Positions 49,651 to 58,680 of a DNA stretch of 64,000 bases are shown here, in pieces. Source of the DNA: PALSA-607 sp036501485 (lineage in GTDB: Bacteria > Actinomycetota > Actinomycetes > Acidothermales > Acidothermaceae); NCBI GenBank assembly GCA_036501485.1, contig DASYAG010000066.1:12033-76032 (forward strand). Reading direction: 5' to 3'. The position numbers were made by a program, and so were the translations under genes. Position 1 is the stretch's first letter. Each line of letters begins with the position of its first letter. The notes below the pieces were generated by a model. It ran no database searches and was not told the DNA's origin. It worked only from the letters and a program-made list of their open reading frames with translations.

Positions 49651-50520
49651 GTGGGTGTACTTCAGCGCTTCGAGCGTCGGATCGGCGGCGTCGTCGAGGG
49701 AATCTTCGCCCGCGCCTTCAAATCCGAGGTCCAGCCGGTCGAGGTAGCAGCGGCGCTCCAGCGCGAACTCGACGACCAAGCCGCAGTCGTCGGTCGCGAC
49801 CGCACGCTCGTTCCCAACCACTTCGTCGTCGAACTCGGCCACCACGACTATGACCGGCTGGCGCCGTATGAGAAGCCACTGTCCGATGAGCTCGCGGCGA
49901 TGGTCCGTGAGCACGCGGTCGACCAGCGCTACAGCTTCGTCGGCCCGGTGCAAGTGAAGTTGCTGCTCGTGCCCGCGCTCGAAACCGGCCTCTTCCGGAT
50001 CCGCAGCGAGGTTGCGCCCGGGCGCGAAGGCATGCCGGACCTTGCATCGATCCCTCCGCAGCCGCCCCGATCGCTGCCACCGCAACCGGTGGGCGATGCG
50101 CCGGCCTTCAAGGACGGCGACACCAACCTGACGACCGCGATCCCGCGCGCCCCGGTCGTCGCGAACCTCGGCCAGATCCACGTCCGCGAGGGCAAGGGAG
50201 CGTCGTACGACTTCGAGATTCGGCACAAGATCACCGTGATCGGCCGCGGCACCGACGCCGACATCAGGCTCACTGATCAGGCGGTTTCGCGTCGCCATGC
50301 CGAGATCCGCATCGCCAACGGCGCGACGATGCTGAACGACCTGCAATCGACCAACGGCACCACCGTGAACGGCGTCACCATCACGACAACGGCACTGTCG
50401 GACGGCGACGAGATCCGGATCGGGGAGACGGTACTCACCTACCGCGCACCCGCCGACGCACCTCAAGGTGCCGCACTGCCCGGGCTGCCCAGCCTCCCCA
50501 ACCCGGGCCCTCGGGGCTGA
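49651..50520 (+). CDS. fhaA: FhaA: DUF3662 and FHA domain protein
   Basis: 289 aa, GTG start with GGAAGGAGG upstream. DUF3662 domain at about 1-120 (MGVLQRFERRIGGVVEGIFARAFKSEVQPVEVA); a Pro-rich linker; a C-terminal FHA domain at about 190-270 with the phosphothreonine-binding GRGTDADIRL, SRRHAEI and LQSTNGTTVNG. FhaA binds phosphorylated PknB substrates such as the MviN pseudokinase and moderates peptidoglycan synthesis. First gene of the operon fhaA-fhaB-pstP-rodA-pbpA-pknB; an AT-richer TAGATACGAT at about 49578-49587 may be its -10 region. Confidence 0.95.
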   Translation: MGVLQRFERRIGGVVEGIFARAFKSEVQPVEVAAALQRELDDQAAVVGRDRTLVPNHFVVELGHHDYDRLAPYEKPLSDELAAMVREHAVDQRYSFVGPVQVKLLLVPALETGLFRIRSEVAPGREGMPDLASIPPQPPRSLPPQPVGDAPAFKDGDTNLTTAIPRAPVVANLGQIHVREGKGASYDFEIRHKITVIGRGTDADIRLTDQAVSRRHAEIRIANGATMLNDLQSTNGTTVNGVTITTTALSDGDEIRIGETVLTYRAPADAPQGAALPGLPSLPNPGPRG

Positions 50521-50529
50521 GTACCGCGC

Positions 50530-50988
50530 ATGTCAGAGCTCTCGCTCTTCTTATTGCGGGCGGGATTCGTTGCCTTGCTATGGGTTTTCGTCATCGTCGC
50601 CTTCGGCATCGTGCGATCCGACCTGTCCGGTGGCGCGCAACCACGCGTCGTCCGGCCGCAGCCCAAGAAGCAGGTCAAGAAGCCGAGCTCGCGCAAGGCC
50701 CCTCGCAAGCTGGTTGTCGTCGCCGGCTCGTTGGCAGGCACGTCGATCAACCTCGGCGACTCGCCGGTCACGATCGGGCGGGCCAACGACTCGACGCTGG
50801 TGCTGACGGACGACTACGCCTCGACACGGCACGCCCGCGTATTCCAGCGCGACGGCCAGTGGTTGGTCGAGGACCTCGGATCGACGAACGGCACCTTCCT
50901 CGACCGAGCCAAGGTCGTCCAACCCACGCCCGTCGCCACCGGGACGCCGATCAGGATCGGAAAGACCGTTCTCGAGCTGCGCAGATGA
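50530..50988 (+). CDS. fhaB: FhaB (FipA-like) membrane-anchored FHA protein
   Basis: 152 aa. One N-terminal membrane helix (LFLLRAGFVALLWVFVIVAFGIV), a Lys/Arg-rich linker, then an FHA domain at about 60-150 with IGRANDSTLVL, STRHARVF and DLGSTNGTFLD. In mycobacteria it is phosphorylated by PknA/B and bridges FtsZ and FtsQ in division under stress. Nine bases after fhaA and seven before pstP. Confidence 0.94.
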   Translation: MSELSLFLLRAGFVALLWVFVIVAFGIVRSDLSGGAQPRVVRPQPKKQVKKPSSRKAPRKLVVVAGSLAGTSINLGDSPVTIGRANDSTLVLTDDYASTRHARVFQRDGQWLVEDLGSTNGTFLDRAKVVQPTPVATGTPIRIGKTVLELRR

Positions 50989-50995
50989 GTACGCG

Positions 50996-52306
50996 ATGAG
51001 CCTCATGCTGCGATTCGCTGCGCGGTCCGACGTCGGGCTGATCCGCACGAACAATGAGGACGCTGTCTACGCAGGCCCGCGATTGGTCGCGGTCGCCGAC
51101 GGCATGGGCGGTCACGCCGCTGGAGATGTCGCGAGCGCTGTGACGATTGCGACCTTGGCCCCCCTCGACGACGACGACCCGCCTTCCGATTTGCTCGGAA
51201 CCCTCGAACAATTCATCCGGCAGGCGAACGACCAGCTTCGGCAGATGATGGATTCCGACGCCGAGCTCGACGGCATGGGCACCACGCTGACCGCGCTGCT
51301 GTGGGGCGGCACCCGCCTCGCACTTGCACACATCGGCGACTCGCGCGCGTACCTCTTTCGCGATGGCGAACTCACGCAGATCACGCACGACCACACGCTC
51401 GTGCAGCACATGGTCGATCTCGGCCAGCTCGACGAAGCCGACGTGCCGACCCACCCGCAGCGATCGGTGATTCTGCGAGTGCTCAATGGCAGGCCGGACG
51501 CCGAGGCAGACCTGTCCATTCGCGAGGCGCGCGCGGGCGATCGCTACCTGTTGTGCAGCGACGGCCTGTCGGGCGTTGTCAGCAAGGAGACCCTGCGCGA
51601 TGCACTCGCCCTTGGTGAGCCCGAGCAGGTGGTCGACTCGCTCGTCGACCTGGCATTGCGCGGCGGCGCCCCTGACAACGTGACGTGCGTGGTGTGCGAC
51701 GTCATCGAAGCCGGTAACACGACCGCCGGGTCTCCGGTCATTGGCGGCTCGATCGCCGATGGCGAAGACGTACGGATCCGCCAGCCCGACACCGCCGCGG
51801 GTCGCGCAGCAGCGTTGCGAATTCATCGTCGGCCGGCGGCACACCGAGCCACCGAGGACGAACCGACTCGACGACGCTGGCGTGGTCCAGCTCTTGTTGT
51901 CGTCTTGCTGGTGGTCGTCGCCGGCGGATTGTTCGGCGGCACCTGGTGGTATTCGCAGCACCAGTTTTACGTCGGTAGCGACGGCCAGCAGGTCGTGGTC
52001 TACAAGGGCATCGATGGATCGGTGCTCGGCCTCAACTTCTCCAAGCCGATCGAGCACACCGGCATTGCGATGACGTCGTTACCGGCGTTCGAACGCGAGC
52101 GCGTCTCTGATGGCATAGGTGCCCGCAACAGGGCTGATGCCGATCGCATCGTCGGCCAGCTACATTCCGTCCCGGCGGTCACACCGACGCCGCAACCGTC
52201 ACCGTCAAGCGAGCCGTCCGGATTTCCGTCCGGCCTGTCGTCGTCCGGGCCGTCGTCGTTGGCGCCCGGTGTCAGTGGCCCGCCAAGCGCAGTGAGTTCA
52301 CCGTGA
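50996..52306 (+). CDS. pstP: PstP: PP2C-type Ser/Thr protein phosphatase
   Basis: 436 aa. PP2C catalytic domain at about 1-235 with metal-binding Asp residues in RTNNEDAVYAG, VADGMGGHAAGD, LAHIGDSRAYL, LCSDGLSG and GGAPDNVTCVV. A juxtamembrane linker is followed by a helix at about 300-322, a short extracellular region and a Ser/Pro-rich tail (SPSSEPSGFPSG...). It reverses PknB phosphorylation and controls cell-wall growth. The stop overlaps rodA by four bases (GTGA). Confidence 0.95.
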   Translation: MSLMLRFAARSDVGLIRTNNEDAVYAGPRLVAVADGMGGHAAGDVASAVTIATLAPLDDDDPPSDLLGTLEQFIRQANDQLRQMMDSDAELDGMGTTLTALLWGGTRLALAHIGDSRAYLFRDGELTQITHDHTLVQHMVDLGQLDEADVPTHPQRSVILRVLNGRPDAEADLSIREARAGDRYLLCSDGLSGVVSKETLRDALALGEPEQVVDSLVDLALRGGAPDNVTCVVCDVIEAGNTTAGSPVIGGSIADGEDVRIRQPDTAAGRAAALRIHRRPAAHRATEDEPTRRRWRGPALVVVLLVVVAGGLFGGTWWYSQHQFYVGSDGQQVVVYKGIDGSVLGLNFSKPIEHTGIAMTSLPAFERERVSDGIGARNRADADRIVGQLHSVPAVTPTPQPSPSSEPSGFPSGLSSSGPSSLAPGVSGPPSAVSSP

Positions 52307-53706
52307 CAAGTGCAGCCGCCGGCGCGACCGGCCTGGTGAAGGCGATCAAGCCTCGTCGTCCACGCACGAGGCGTTCGGTCGAGCTCGCGATGTTGGTTTT
52401 TGCCGTCATCATCGCGTTAGCCGCGTATGCCGACGTCGGTCTTACGCGTTCGCAACACGTGCCGCCCGACATCTTGACGTACGGCCTCGGGCTCGGTGCG
52501 CTCGTGCTACTCGCGCACATTGCGATTCGCCGGTTTGCCAAGTACGCAGATCCATTGCTGTTGCCGTGCGCAGCCCTACTGAATGGCCTGGGTCTCGTAC
52601 TCATCCACCGGCTCGACCTCGTTGCGCCAAAAGCGTCACGTTCCGATGCCACGCTGCAGTTGGCGTGGAGCGCCGTCGGGATTGTCGGCTTCATCGCGGT
52701 CCTGGTGATCGTGCGCGACCATCGCCGACTGCAGCGGTTCACTTACACGTCGATGCTTCTCGGACTCATCCTGCTGGCTATTCCGTCTGTACTGCCCGCC
52801 CGATTCAGCGAAGTCAACGGCGCCCGCAACTGGATACGCTTCGCCGGATTTTCCATACAGCCCGGCGAATTCGCCAAGGTTCTGCTTGTCATCTTTGTGG
52901 CCGGCTTCCTGGTGGCGAAGCGCGACGCACTCGCATTAGCGGGTCGCCGGTTTGTAGGTATCGACCTACCCCGCGGCCGTGATCTCGGGCCGGTCGTACT
53001 CGCCTGGCTCGTCAGCGTTGCCCTGCTCGTGCGCGGCCGCGACCTCGGCATGTCGATGCTGTTCTTCGGCTTCTTCATCCTGATGCTCTACATCGCGACC
53101 GAACGATTGTCGTGGCTGCTGATCGGCACGCTTTTATTCGCCGGCGGAACCTACGTCGCCTACCACTTGTTCGGCCACGTAAGAGAGCGGTTCGAGATCT
53201 GGCTGCATCCGTTCGCCCATGCGCAGGGGTCTGGGTACCAGCTCGTGCAAGCGCTCTACGGTTTCGCGACTGGTGGCCTGATGGGCACCGGGCTTGGCAA
53301 TGGTCGACCCGATCTCGTGCCGTTCGCGAACAGCGACTTCATCATGGCAACGGTCGGCGAGGAGCTCGGCCTCACGGGGTTGATGGCGATCCTGCTGGTG
53401 TATGTCGTCATTGTGTCGCGCGGCCTACGCGCGTCACTGTCGGTACGCGACTCGTTCGGCAAGCTGCTCGCGGCGGGCCTCTCGGTCTGCCTCGCCGTCC
53501 AGGTGTTCGTCGTCGTCGGCGGTGTCATGCGGTTGATTCCGCTCACTGGCATCACGACCCCGTTCCTGTCGTACGGCGGGTCGTCGCTGGTATCGAACTG
53601 GATATTGCTTGCGCTGCTGGTCCGCATCAGTGATGCGGGCCGTCGCCCAGCACCGGCGCCCCCGCCCCGACCTGACGACGCGATGACGCAGGTGATCCCG
53701 CTATGA
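52303..53706 (+). CDS. rodA: RodA/FtsW-family lipid II polymerase
   Basis: 467 aa, about twelve membrane segments. SEDS features: EVNGARNWIRFAGFSIQPGEFAKVLLVIFVAGFL, QALYGFATGGLMGTGLGNGRP, and the C-terminal MRLIPLTGITTPFLSYGGSSLVSNW. It polymerises lipid II glycan strands with its partner transpeptidase PbpA, encoded next with a four-base overlap, during elongation. The C-terminal tail is short and Pro-rich. Confidence 0.95.
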   Translation: MTSAAAGATGLVKAIKPRRPRTRRSVELAMLVFAVIIALAAYADVGLTRSQHVPPDILTYGLGLGALVLLAHIAIRRFAKYADPLLLPCAALLNGLGLVLIHRLDLVAPKASRSDATLQLAWSAVGIVGFIAVLVIVRDHRRLQRFTYTSMLLGLILLAIPSVLPARFSEVNGARNWIRFAGFSIQPGEFAKVLLVIFVAGFLVAKRDALALAGRRFVGIDLPRGRDLGPVVLAWLVSVALLVRGRDLGMSMLFFGFFILMLYIATERLSWLLIGTLLFAGGTYVAYHLFGHVRERFEIWLHPFAHAQGSGYQLVQALYGFATGGLMGTGLGNGRPDLVPFANSDFIMATVGEELGLTGLMAILLVYVVIVSRGLRASLSVRDSFGKLLAAGLSVCLAVQVFVVVGGVMRLIPLTGITTPFLSYGGSSLVSNWILLALLVRISDAGRRPAPAPPPRPDDAMTQVIPL

Positions 53707-55154
53707 ACAAGCCCATCCGCCGAGTCGCAATCGCTTGCCTGTTGCTGTTCGCGATTCTGCTGGTCAACGACAACGTCGTGCAGTACGCCAATGCCAAGAC
53801 GCTGCGCGACAAGCCTGGCAACACGCGTCTGCTGTTCCAGCAGTACGACCGCAAGCGGGGCGACATCGTGACGGCCACGGGCGTCACGATTGCGAGCTCG
53901 GTGCCAACGAACGACACGCTGAAGTACCTGCGCACTTACTCGAACGGCCCTTTGTTCGCACCGGTCACCGGGTTCTACTCGATCATCTACGGCGGCTCCC
54001 AGATCGAAAGTGCTGACAACTCGATCCTCGCCGGCACCGACGATCGCCTCTTCGGCGTGCAGCAGTTGTCGAACCTCATCACCGGGCGCACACCGCAGGG
54101 TGGCAACGTCGTCCTCACCATCGACCCGGTTCTCCAGCAGGTTGCCTACACAGCGTTGGCCGGTCGCAAGGGCGCGGTAGTCGCGGTCGACCCGAGTACC
54201 GGCGCGATCCTGGCGATGGTCACGTCGCCGTCCTACGACCCGAACGTGCTGTCATCGCACAACCAGGCGTCGATCACCCAAGACTGGGAGAAGCTGATCG
54301 CCGATCCGACGAACCCGATGCTCGATCGCGCGCTCAACCAGACCTATCCGCCCGGATCGACCTTCAAGCTGATCACCGCCGCGGCGGCGCTGTCGACGGG
54401 CCAGTACACACCGACCACGGTAATTCCCGCCCCCACGACGCTCCCGCTCCCGCAATCGACCAGCGTCTTGCACAACTTTGCGGGCGAGAGCTGCGGCGGG
54501 CAAGCGACGCTGATCCAAGCGTTGACGATCTCGTGCAACACCGCCTTTGGCGAGCTCGGCCTCACGATCGGTCAGGCTGCGCTGCAAGCTCAGGCCGACG
54601 CCTTTGGATTCGACTCGACGTACTCGGTACCCATGAAGTCGGCGCAGAGCGTGTTCCCGACCGACCTGTCTGACGCGAATACGATCCAGTCCGCAATCGG
54701 CCAGTACGACGTGCGCGCGACCCCGCTCCAGATGGCGATGGTCGCCGCCGCCATCGCCAACGGCGGGGTGGAAATGAAGCCCTATCTGGTCGACGAACTG
54801 GTCGGACCCGACCTGCGAATCATCGACCAGACGAAGCCCACGGAACTGCGGCGAGCAGTCTCGACCGAGGTGGCGGCCGAACTCACCCAGATGATGGAGA
54901 GCGTGGTGCAAAAAGGCACCGGGACGAGCGCGCAGATCAAGGGTGTCACGGTGGCCGGCAAGACGGGCACCGCGCAGAATGCGGTAGGAGCAGCTCCGCA
55001 CGCCTGGTTCGTTGCATTCGCGCCGGCAGTCCAACCGACGATCGCCATCGCCGTCCTCGTCGAAAACGGCGGCGGCAACAACGACGCGACAGGCGGCGCT
55101 GTCGCAGCGCCGATAGCGAAGGCCGTTATTCAGGCCGAACTGAAGAAGCCATGA
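53703..55154 (+). CDS. pbpA: PbpA: class B penicillin-binding protein 2
   Basis: 483 aa. N-terminal membrane anchor (VAIACLLLFAILLVNDNVVQYANA), a small dimerisation domain, then the transpeptidase with STFK in YPPGSTFKLITAA, SCN in LTISCNTAFGEL and KTG in VAGKTGTAQNA. It cross-links strands made by RodA. Gene order and the four-base overlap with rodA match mycobacterial Rv0016c-Rv0017c. No pknA lies between it and pknB. Confidence 0.95.
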   Translation: MNKPIRRVAIACLLLFAILLVNDNVVQYANAKTLRDKPGNTRLLFQQYDRKRGDIVTATGVTIASSVPTNDTLKYLRTYSNGPLFAPVTGFYSIIYGGSQIESADNSILAGTDDRLFGVQQLSNLITGRTPQGGNVVLTIDPVLQQVAYTALAGRKGAVVAVDPSTGAILAMVTSPSYDPNVLSSHNQASITQDWEKLIADPTNPMLDRALNQTYPPGSTFKLITAAAALSTGQYTPTTVIPAPTTLPLPQSTSVLHNFAGESCGGQATLIQALTISCNTAFGELGLTIGQAALQAQADAFGFDSTYSVPMKSAQSVFPTDLSDANTIQSAIGQYDVRATPLQMAMVAAAIANGGVEMKPYLVDELVGPDLRIIDQTKPTELRRAVSTEVAAELTQMMESVVQKGTGTSAQIKGVTVAGKTGTAQNAVGAAPHAWFVAFAPAVQPTIAIAVLVENGGGNNDATGGAVAAPIAKAVIQAELKKP

Positions 55155-55193
55155 TGCATCCGAGTAGGAACAGGCCAACGGAAGGGTTCCACC

Positions 55194-56939
55194 ATGACTG
55201 AGCCACGGCGGCTCGGCGACCGTTACGAGCTGGGCGAAGTGCTCGGCTACGGAGGCATGGCCGAGGTGTTCCGGGGGCGCGACATCCGGCTCGGCCGCGA
55301 CGTCGCAGTCAAGACCCTTCGTGTCGATCTAGCTCGAGAGCCCTTGTTCCAGGCCCGCTTCCGGCGCGAGGCACAATCCGCGGCATCGCTGAATCACCCA
55401 TCGATCGTGGCGGTCTACGACACCGGCGAAAGCACGCTCGACGGCACCACCGTGCCCTACATCGTTATGGAATACGTCGACGGCAGAACGCTGCGCGACC
55501 TATTGAAGAGCGAGCGGCACATCATGCCCACCCGCGCACTGGAGATCACCGCGGAGATCCTGAAGGCACTCGACTACAGCCACCGCAACGGCATCATCCA
55601 CCGCGACATCAAGCCCGCCAACGTCATGCTGACGCGGTCGGGCGAGGTGAAAGTCATGGACTTCGGCATCGCGAGATCCGTGGCGCAAGCGAGTGCCGCC
55701 GTGACCCAGACGGCCGCCGTGATCGGCACCGCTCAATACCTCTCGCCCGAACAAGCGCGCGGTGAGCAGGTCGACCCGCGTAGCGACGTCTACTCGACCG
55801 GCTGCCTGCTCTACGAACTGCTCACCGGTTCGCCGCCGTTCACCGGTGACTCCGCCGTCGCAATCGCCTATCAGCACGTGCGTGAAGACCCGATTCCACC
55901 GTCGAGGGTCAATCCCGACGTGAGCCCGGCCGTCGACGCCATCGTGCTGAAGGCGATGGCGAAGAATCCGGCGAACCGCTACCAGAGCGCCGCGGAGATG
56001 CGCGAAGACATCGAGCGCGCGCTAAGCGGAGTGCCGGTCCGCGCCACACCGCTGCTCCACGATCAGACTGTCAGCATCGCCCCCGTCGCAGGCGAGGAGA
56101 TCCCGCGCCGACAGCCACGTGGCCGTCGTCCGCTCGTCTACATCTTGCTTGCCCTCATCGCGTGCGCGGTGTTCATTGCACTCGGTCTCCTGCTGCGACA
56201 GGCACTCACGACCAAGCACCCAGCGGTCACCGTGCAGGTCCCGAGTGTGACTGGGTTCTCTCAAGCTGATGCGATCTCGACACTGAAAACCGCGGGCCTG
56301 AACCCGGTCGTGCAAGTGGCCGGCAGCCCGACGGTGGCCAAGGGACTCGTCATCAGCGAGAACCCACCGACCGGCACGCCGCTGCCGTTGAAGACGACCG
56401 TCACGATCTACGTCTCGAGCGGCCCAGCGGCGGTGCAGATACCCGATCTCACCAACCAGTCGCTCACCGATGCGAAAGCCGAATTGCAGCGCGACAAACT
56501 GACGTTGGGGACGATCAGTCCGCAAGATTCGGCCCTGGCCGCAAATACAGTGCTAAGCCAGACCCCGAAGGCGGGGACGACGATTGGGTCGGGCGCAGCG
56601 GTAAACGTGGTCGTCGCCAGCGGCAACAGCACAGTGCCAGACGTGCGCAACCTGCCACTCGATGAGGCGGAGCAGGCCCTGACCACCAACGGCTTCAACT
56701 TCCAGCAGATCAACCAGGCGAGCAGCGAAGTGCAGGCCGGCTCGGTCATCAATCAATCGCCGGGGCACGACACGACGGCGAAGACCGGCACGGTGGTCAA
56801 GCTTTTCGTGGCTGTCGCCCCGCCCCCGCCGCCGTCGTCCTCGCCGCCGGCGATCTCACCACCACCGGGGAGTGCAACGCCGACCGCGAGCACCTCAGCG
56901 ACTGCGTCTCCGTCTGTGAGTCCGACAGCTTCGCCGTAG
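55194..56939 (+). CDS. pknB: PknB: transmembrane Ser/Thr kinase with three PASTA domains
   Basis: 581 aa. Kinase domain at about 10-275: glycine loop LGYGGMAEVF, Lys in VAVKTL, catalytic HRDIKPANVM, DFGIARS and SPEQARGEQVDPRSDVYSTGCLLYELL. A juxtamembrane linker and a membrane helix (about 312-335) are followed by three PASTA repeats at about 347-545 (VPSVTGFSQADAI, IPDLTNQSLTDA, VPDVRNLPLDEA), then a Pro/Ser/Thr tail. It senses muropeptides or lipid II outside and phosphorylates growth proteins such as FhaA partners and PstP substrates. Mycobacterial PknB has four PASTA domains. The 39-base gap after pbpA contains no other gene. Confidence 0.95.
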   Translation: MTEPRRLGDRYELGEVLGYGGMAEVFRGRDIRLGRDVAVKTLRVDLAREPLFQARFRREAQSAASLNHPSIVAVYDTGESTLDGTTVPYIVMEYVDGRTLRDLLKSERHIMPTRALEITAEILKALDYSHRNGIIHRDIKPANVMLTRSGEVKVMDFGIARSVAQASAAVTQTAAVIGTAQYLSPEQARGEQVDPRSDVYSTGCLLYELLTGSPPFTGDSAVAIAYQHVREDPIPPSRVNPDVSPAVDAIVLKAMAKNPANRYQSAAEMREDIERALSGVPVRATPLLHDQTVSIAPVAGEEIPRRQPRGRRPLVYILLALIACAVFIALGLLLRQALTTKHPAVTVQVPSVTGFSQADAISTLKTAGLNPVVQVAGSPTVAKGLVISENPPTGTPLPLKTTVTIYVSSGPAAVQIPDLTNQSLTDAKAELQRDKLTLGTISPQDSALAANTVLSQTPKAGTTIGSGAAVNVVVASGNSTVPDVRNLPLDEAEQALTTNGFNFQQINQASSEVQAGSVINQSPGHDTTAKTGTVVKLFVAVAPPPPPSSSPPAISPPPGSATPTASTSATASPSVSPTASP

Positions 56940-56977
56940 CGGTCGGGCTACCGCGCCCGAGTTCGGCAGTCGGTCGC

Positions 56978-57589
56978 TTACAGCGGCGAACTAATGAGCT
57001 CGGCGCGAGCCGGAGCGTCGGCGTCGCCACAACGCACCAACCAGTTCGCCAGCATGCGATGGCCACCTTGAGTCAGAACCGACTCGGGGTGAAATTGCAC
57101 GCCTTCGACGTCAACATCGCGATGACGCATGGCCATCACGACGCCGGAGTCTGTTCGCCCCGTCACCTCGATGCTGCTCGGCAGCGTCGACTCGACGACA
57201 GCGAGCGAGTGGTAGCGGGTGGCGGTAAAGGGGTCGGGCAATCCGGCGAGCACACCGGCGCCGGCGTGGTGCACCTCACTGGTTTTTCCGTGCAGCAGTT
57301 CGGGGGCGCGAGTGACGGTCGCGCCATAAGCGACACCGATCGCCTGGTGCCCAAGGCACACTCCGAAAATCGGCAGCTGCCCGGCCATCTCCTTGATGAG
57401 AGGCACGCAGACTCCCGCGTCTTCCGGCGTGCCGGGGCCGGGACTCAGCAGCACGCCGTCAAACGCAGCGGCGTCACCGGGTTTGACCTCGTCATTGCGC
57501 AGCACCACACAGGTCGCCCCAAGCTGGCCCAGGTACTGGACAAGGTTGAAGACGAAGCTGTCGTAGTTGTCGACGACGAGGATGCGCAC
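56978..57589 (-). CDS. trpG: Anthranilate/aminodeoxychorismate synthase glutamine amidotransferase subunit
   Basis: 203 aa, GTG start. Class I glutaminase: N-terminal ILVVDNYDSFVFNLVQYLG, LLSPGPGTPEDAG, nucleophile Cys in FGVCLGHQAIG, and His/Glu in VQFHPESVLT. It supplies ammonia from glutamine to a chorismate-using partner for folate (PabA) or tryptophan (TrpG) synthesis; sequence alone does not settle which. Its place beside pknB and the sortase gene is conserved in actinobacteria. Converges with pknB. Confidence 0.93.
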   Translation of the reverse strand: MRILVVDNYDSFVFNLVQYLGQLGATCVVLRNDEVKPGDAAAFDGVLLSPGPGTPEDAGVCVPLIKEMAGQLPIFGVCLGHQAIGVAYGATVTRAPELLHGKTSEVHHAGAGVLAGLPDPFTATRYHSLAVVESTLPSSIEVTGRTDSGVVMAMRHRDVDVEGVQFHPESVLTQGGHRMLANWLVRCGDADAPARAELISSPL

Positions 57590-57646
57590 GAGTCGATCCT
57601 CCCAGATACCCGCGCTCGGCGTCCTCGGACTATCCGCGCGTCAGGG

Positions 57647-57889
57647 CTAGCCGGCCGGCAACGTCGAAGGCGACACCGCCGGTGAGTTGGTCGGCGCCGG
57701 GGACGAGGTCGGGATGGTCTGCTCGATCGACGGCGAGTTCACGTTGACGTCGTTCCATGGCAGGCGCGGCTCGACCCACGGAAAAATGACGAAGAACAGC
57801 AGAGCGAGGACGCCGACCAGCAGCACGGCACAGCCGCTCAACTTGCCGGCGAAGCCACCGGGCAGCTTGCGCCACAACCACTCGTACAT
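57647..57889 (-). CDS. Small single-pass membrane protein of the sortase cluster
   Basis: 80 aa from ATG 57889, two bases after the sortase stop. The N-terminus MYEWLWRKLPGGFAGKL, one membrane helix (SGCAVLLVGVLALLFFVIFPWVEPRLPW), then a Ser/Thr/Pro-rich extracellular tail. I recognise this as the short conserved membrane protein found between class E sortase and trpG in actinobacteria; its job is unknown. Reading further upstream in frame would overlap the sortase gene and is rejected. Confidence 0.8.
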   Translation of the reverse strand: MYEWLWRKLPGGFAGKLSGCAVLLVGVLALLFFVIFPWVEPRLPWNDVNVNSPSIEQTIPTSSPAPTNSPAVSPSTLPAG

Positions 57890-57891
57890 GG

Positions 57892-58680
57892 CTAGCCCCC
57901 CACAAGCGCTGGAGGCGAGCCGGCCGACTTCGGCAGCGCCGACTGAAGCAGGCCGGTCACGATGAGACGGTGCGACGCCGAGTACTTCGGCGTGCAGGTC
58001 GTCAATGTGATCAGCGCTTGGGACGGCGTCGCGTGCGGTTGGCCCGGCACCGGCAGGACGACACCCGTGTCGGTCGGCAGCACCGTCTGGGTCTTGGTGA
58101 CCAGGTAGGTGTACCACGTGTCTCGAGTCTCAATGACGATCGCGTCGCCAACCACAAGTTCACCTAGGCCGTTGAATGGCGCGAGATAAGTGGTGCGGTG
58201 GCCGGACACCACGAAGTTGCCAATGCCACCTGGATTGGCCGTGCCCGGGTAGTGCCCAGGGCCCTTTTTCAGATCGTCAGTCGACACGCCCTCGACGATG
58301 GCGTAGCCGTACTTGGTGCCGAGTCGAGGAATCCGGATGATGCCAATCGCGTCACCGGGCAAGGCGATCGGAGCGATAGTCGGTGGAGACGACGCAGGAA
58401 CGGACGTCGGGGCGGGGCTGCCCGATACGGGCGCACTCGGAGAAGCGGACGACGTAGGGCCGGCCGAAGTCGACGGGTTCGGCGGCGCGGCCCACAGCGT
58501 CTTCAGCTGATGGTTGAGCTGCGACTGGGCGTGCTCGGTATACAGCCCGGTGAACCACAGCTCGTACCCGATGAACAGGAAGACGATCACGCCCAGGGTG
58601 ATGAGCAGTTCGCCCAGCAGCCGGATCGTTTGGTTCGCCCTTGAGGCTCGCGCGAAGACGAAATCGGACGACGTCGTCAC
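57892..58680 (-). CDS. Class E sortase
   Basis: 262 aa from GTG 58680, overlapping the DUF881 stop (GTGA). N-terminal membrane helix at about 18-42, a Ser/Pro/Ala linker, then a sortase fold at about 110-255 with catalytic His in VVSGHRTTYLAPF, Cys in ITLTTCTPKYSASHR and a following Arg. Class E sortases attach LAXTG-type substrates to the peptidoglycan in high-GC Gram-positives. No protein with an obvious LPXTG/LAXTG tail is encoded in this window, so its substrates lie elsewhere. Confidence 0.92.
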   Translation of the reverse strand: MTTSSDFVFARASRANQTIRLLGELLITLGVIVFLFIGYELWFTGLYTEHAQSQLNHQLKTLWAAPPNPSTSAGPTSSASPSAPVSGSPAPTSVPASSPPTIAPIALPGDAIGIIRIPRLGTKYGYAIVEGVSTDDLKKGPGHYPGTANPGGIGNFVVSGHRTTYLAPFNGLGELVVGDAIVIETRDTWYTYLVTKTQTVLPTDTGVVLPVPGQPHATPSQALITLTTCTPKYSASHRLIVTGLLQSALPKSAGSPPALVGG

